64,000 bases of DNA from Bacillota bacterium (GTDB lineage: Bacteria > Bacillota > Bacilli > Bacillales_A > Planococcaceae). Both the position numbers and the translations under genes were made by a program. This document shows, piece by piece, positions 63,216 through 64,000 of this stretch (position 1 is its first letter; each line of letters starts with the position of its first letter). Under the pieces are notes generated by a model. It was not told the origin of the DNA. It made no database searches and was given only the letters and a program-made list of their open reading frames with translations. The stretch covers positions 1-64,000 of the forward strand of contig JAEXYZ010000083.1 of the NCBI GenBank assembly GCA_023405135.1, given 5' to 3'.

Positions 63216-63848
63216 ATGGAAAATAAAAACATACAAGTAAAGCAGCCGAAATATCAAAAAATAGCAGCTGATATTGCTTCTAAAATTGTAGAAAAAAAAT
63301 ATTTAGTTGGTGAAAAAATTTATGCAAGATCATCTTTAGCAAGTCAGTATGGCGTGTCAGCAGAAACTGCTAGAAGGGCCATTGCAGTACTTCAGGACTT
63401 AGAAATTGTTGAAGCTACTAAAGGTAGTGGAGTTATGATTAAATCCTACGAAAAAGCTGCACAATTTGCTCATCAATTTTTAGAGGTTCAATCAATTTAT
63501 CAAGTGCAATTAGAGATGCTTGAAAGTATTAAGCGACAAAAAGAAGAGTTAAATGTATTGCAAGAAACAACTGAACGTCTTGTAAGTCGTACTGAGAGAT
63601 TTAAATCAGTAAATCCTTTTGTCCCTTTCCAGGTTGAAATTCTTGAAAACACACCATATATTTCACAATCCATCGGGACAATAAACTTTTGGCAAAATAC
63701 AATGGCAACGATTGTAGGAATTCGAAGAGGGGATGAACTTTTACTTTCACCAGGACCCTATGCAACCTTTCAACGTCATGACATTATTTATTTCATAGGA
63801 AATGATGAATGTTTAGAACGCGTACAAAAATTTTTATATCCAAATTAA
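63216..63848 (+). CDS. BusR-like GntR regulator with RCK_C domain
   Basis: 210 residues. The GntR winged helix is KYQKIAADIASKIVEKKYLV then SSLASQYGVSAETARRAIAV. A coiled coil spans about 85-130, and a C-terminal TrkA_C/RCK_C domain shows TMATIVGIRRGDELLLSPGP and HDIIYFIGNDE. This is the architecture of lactococcal BusR, which binds c-di-AMP and represses a betaine importer. A similar ligand is likely. Its targets are not evident within the window. Confidence 0.82.
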   Translation: MENKNIQVKQPKYQKIAADIASKIVEKKYLVGEKIYARSSLASQYGVSAETARRAIAVLQDLEIVEATKGSGVMIKSYEKAAQFAHQFLEVQSIYQVQLEMLESIKRQKEELNVLQETTERLVSRTERFKSVNPFVPFQVEILENTPYISQSIGTINFWQNTMATIVGIRRGDELLLSPGPYATFQRHDIIYFIGNDECLERVQKFLYPN

Positions 63849-63850
63849 TA

Positions 63851-63893
63851 AAGGGCTATAGATACTGTCAGCTTAGTATCTATAGCCTTTTTT
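63851..63893 (+). terminator. Terminator
   Basis: GGCTATAGATACT and AGTATCTATAGCC with an 8-base loop and six T. The last 107 bases show no gene. Confidence 0.88.
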
Positions 63894-64000
63894 CTATTTT
63901 TATGAGGAATACTCCTATTAATAGATTCATATATTGGTTATTTGACAGAAGTAACAACCTTTTGTTACGATTAGGTTGTCACTTGTTGTAATCTAATTGA

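Noticed and set aside
63809..63991. 60-codon ORF at the right end
   Set aside because: Overlaps the BusR-like gene and runs through its terminator.
1..64000. CRISPR arrays, tRNA or rRNA genes, prophage, transposase genes
   Set aside because: I looked for regularly spaced repeats, tRNA-like arms and transposase motifs and found none; the 39-bp array has no spacers.

Overview
The window is low-GC DNA from a spore-forming Firmicute of the order Bacillales. The Bacillus-type genes include opuC, bpsA-bpsB, yjlC-ndh, vmlR, yunC, yqhV and the ger genes, together with a c-di-AMP riboswitch, CodY and cre motifs, and strong AAGGAGG-type ribosome sites. The mix looks closest to Lysinibacillus/Solibacillus-type Planococcaceae, but that placement is inference. 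I saw no rRNA, tRNA, CRISPR array, insertion sequence, prophage or replication origin.

Layout. 0-9 kb: a diguanylate cyclase, a short-chain dehydrogenase, a bile-acid/Na+ symporter-family protein whose start region carries a 67-bp duplication, an autoregulated SRPBCC-ArsR pair, a YjaZ-like metalloprotease, an Xre regulator with a membrane partner, and a lone Rieske oxygenase. 9-13 kb: the opuCABCD osmoprotectant importer. 13-22 kb: CorA, small conserved genes, and several damaged genes: a PNPOx-like flavoprotein, kimA behind a c-di-AMP riboswitch, a CcdA/TauE-like membrane protein and a 5'-truncated BCCT transporter. 22.8-24 kb: a CYP152-type P450. 24-33 kb: an aromatic-acid catabolic region. 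It holds a GalB-like hydratase, an RraA/LigK-type aldolase, a DUF1932 dehydrogenase, a VOC extradiol dioxygenase, a RidA protein, a TRAP transporter and two paralogous GntR/FCD regulators. Four copies of one palindrome, near consensus promoters, tie these transcription units together.

33-42 kb: a YfiT-like DinB protein, vmlR with its attenuator leader, a decayed gerABC germination operon, a FusB-like EF-G-binding protein and two transporters. 42.8-50.3 kb: an oligopeptide importer (oppA-BCDF-oppA2) preceded by CodY boxes. 50-54 kb: DedA, an Fsr-like MFS protein, and a Mef-like MFS exporter preceded by a 13-codon leader peptide very similar to the macrolide-arrest peptide ErmDL. 54-58 kb: yjlC-ndh and the type III polyketide genes bpsA-bpsB. 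58-60.4 kb: two damaged lipoproteins, one with a CuA-like cupredoxin domain and one with duplicated Ig/IPT-like modules. 60-64 kb: a zinc-ribbon protein with no obvious start codon, a TipA-like MerR regulator, a TetR-membrane protein pair and a BusR-like GntR-RCK_C regulator.

Themes. The window is rich in antibiotic-response genes (vmlR, FusB-like, Mef-like, Fsr-like, TipA-like) and osmotic/c-di-AMP genes (opuC, kimA, BCCT fragment, BusR-like). It also has an unusual number of broken genes: single-base indels mostly in homopolymers, in-frame stops, and one clear deletion fusion. A short GC-richer repeat family built on the core TGCTCCTGC occurs at four intergenic loci.
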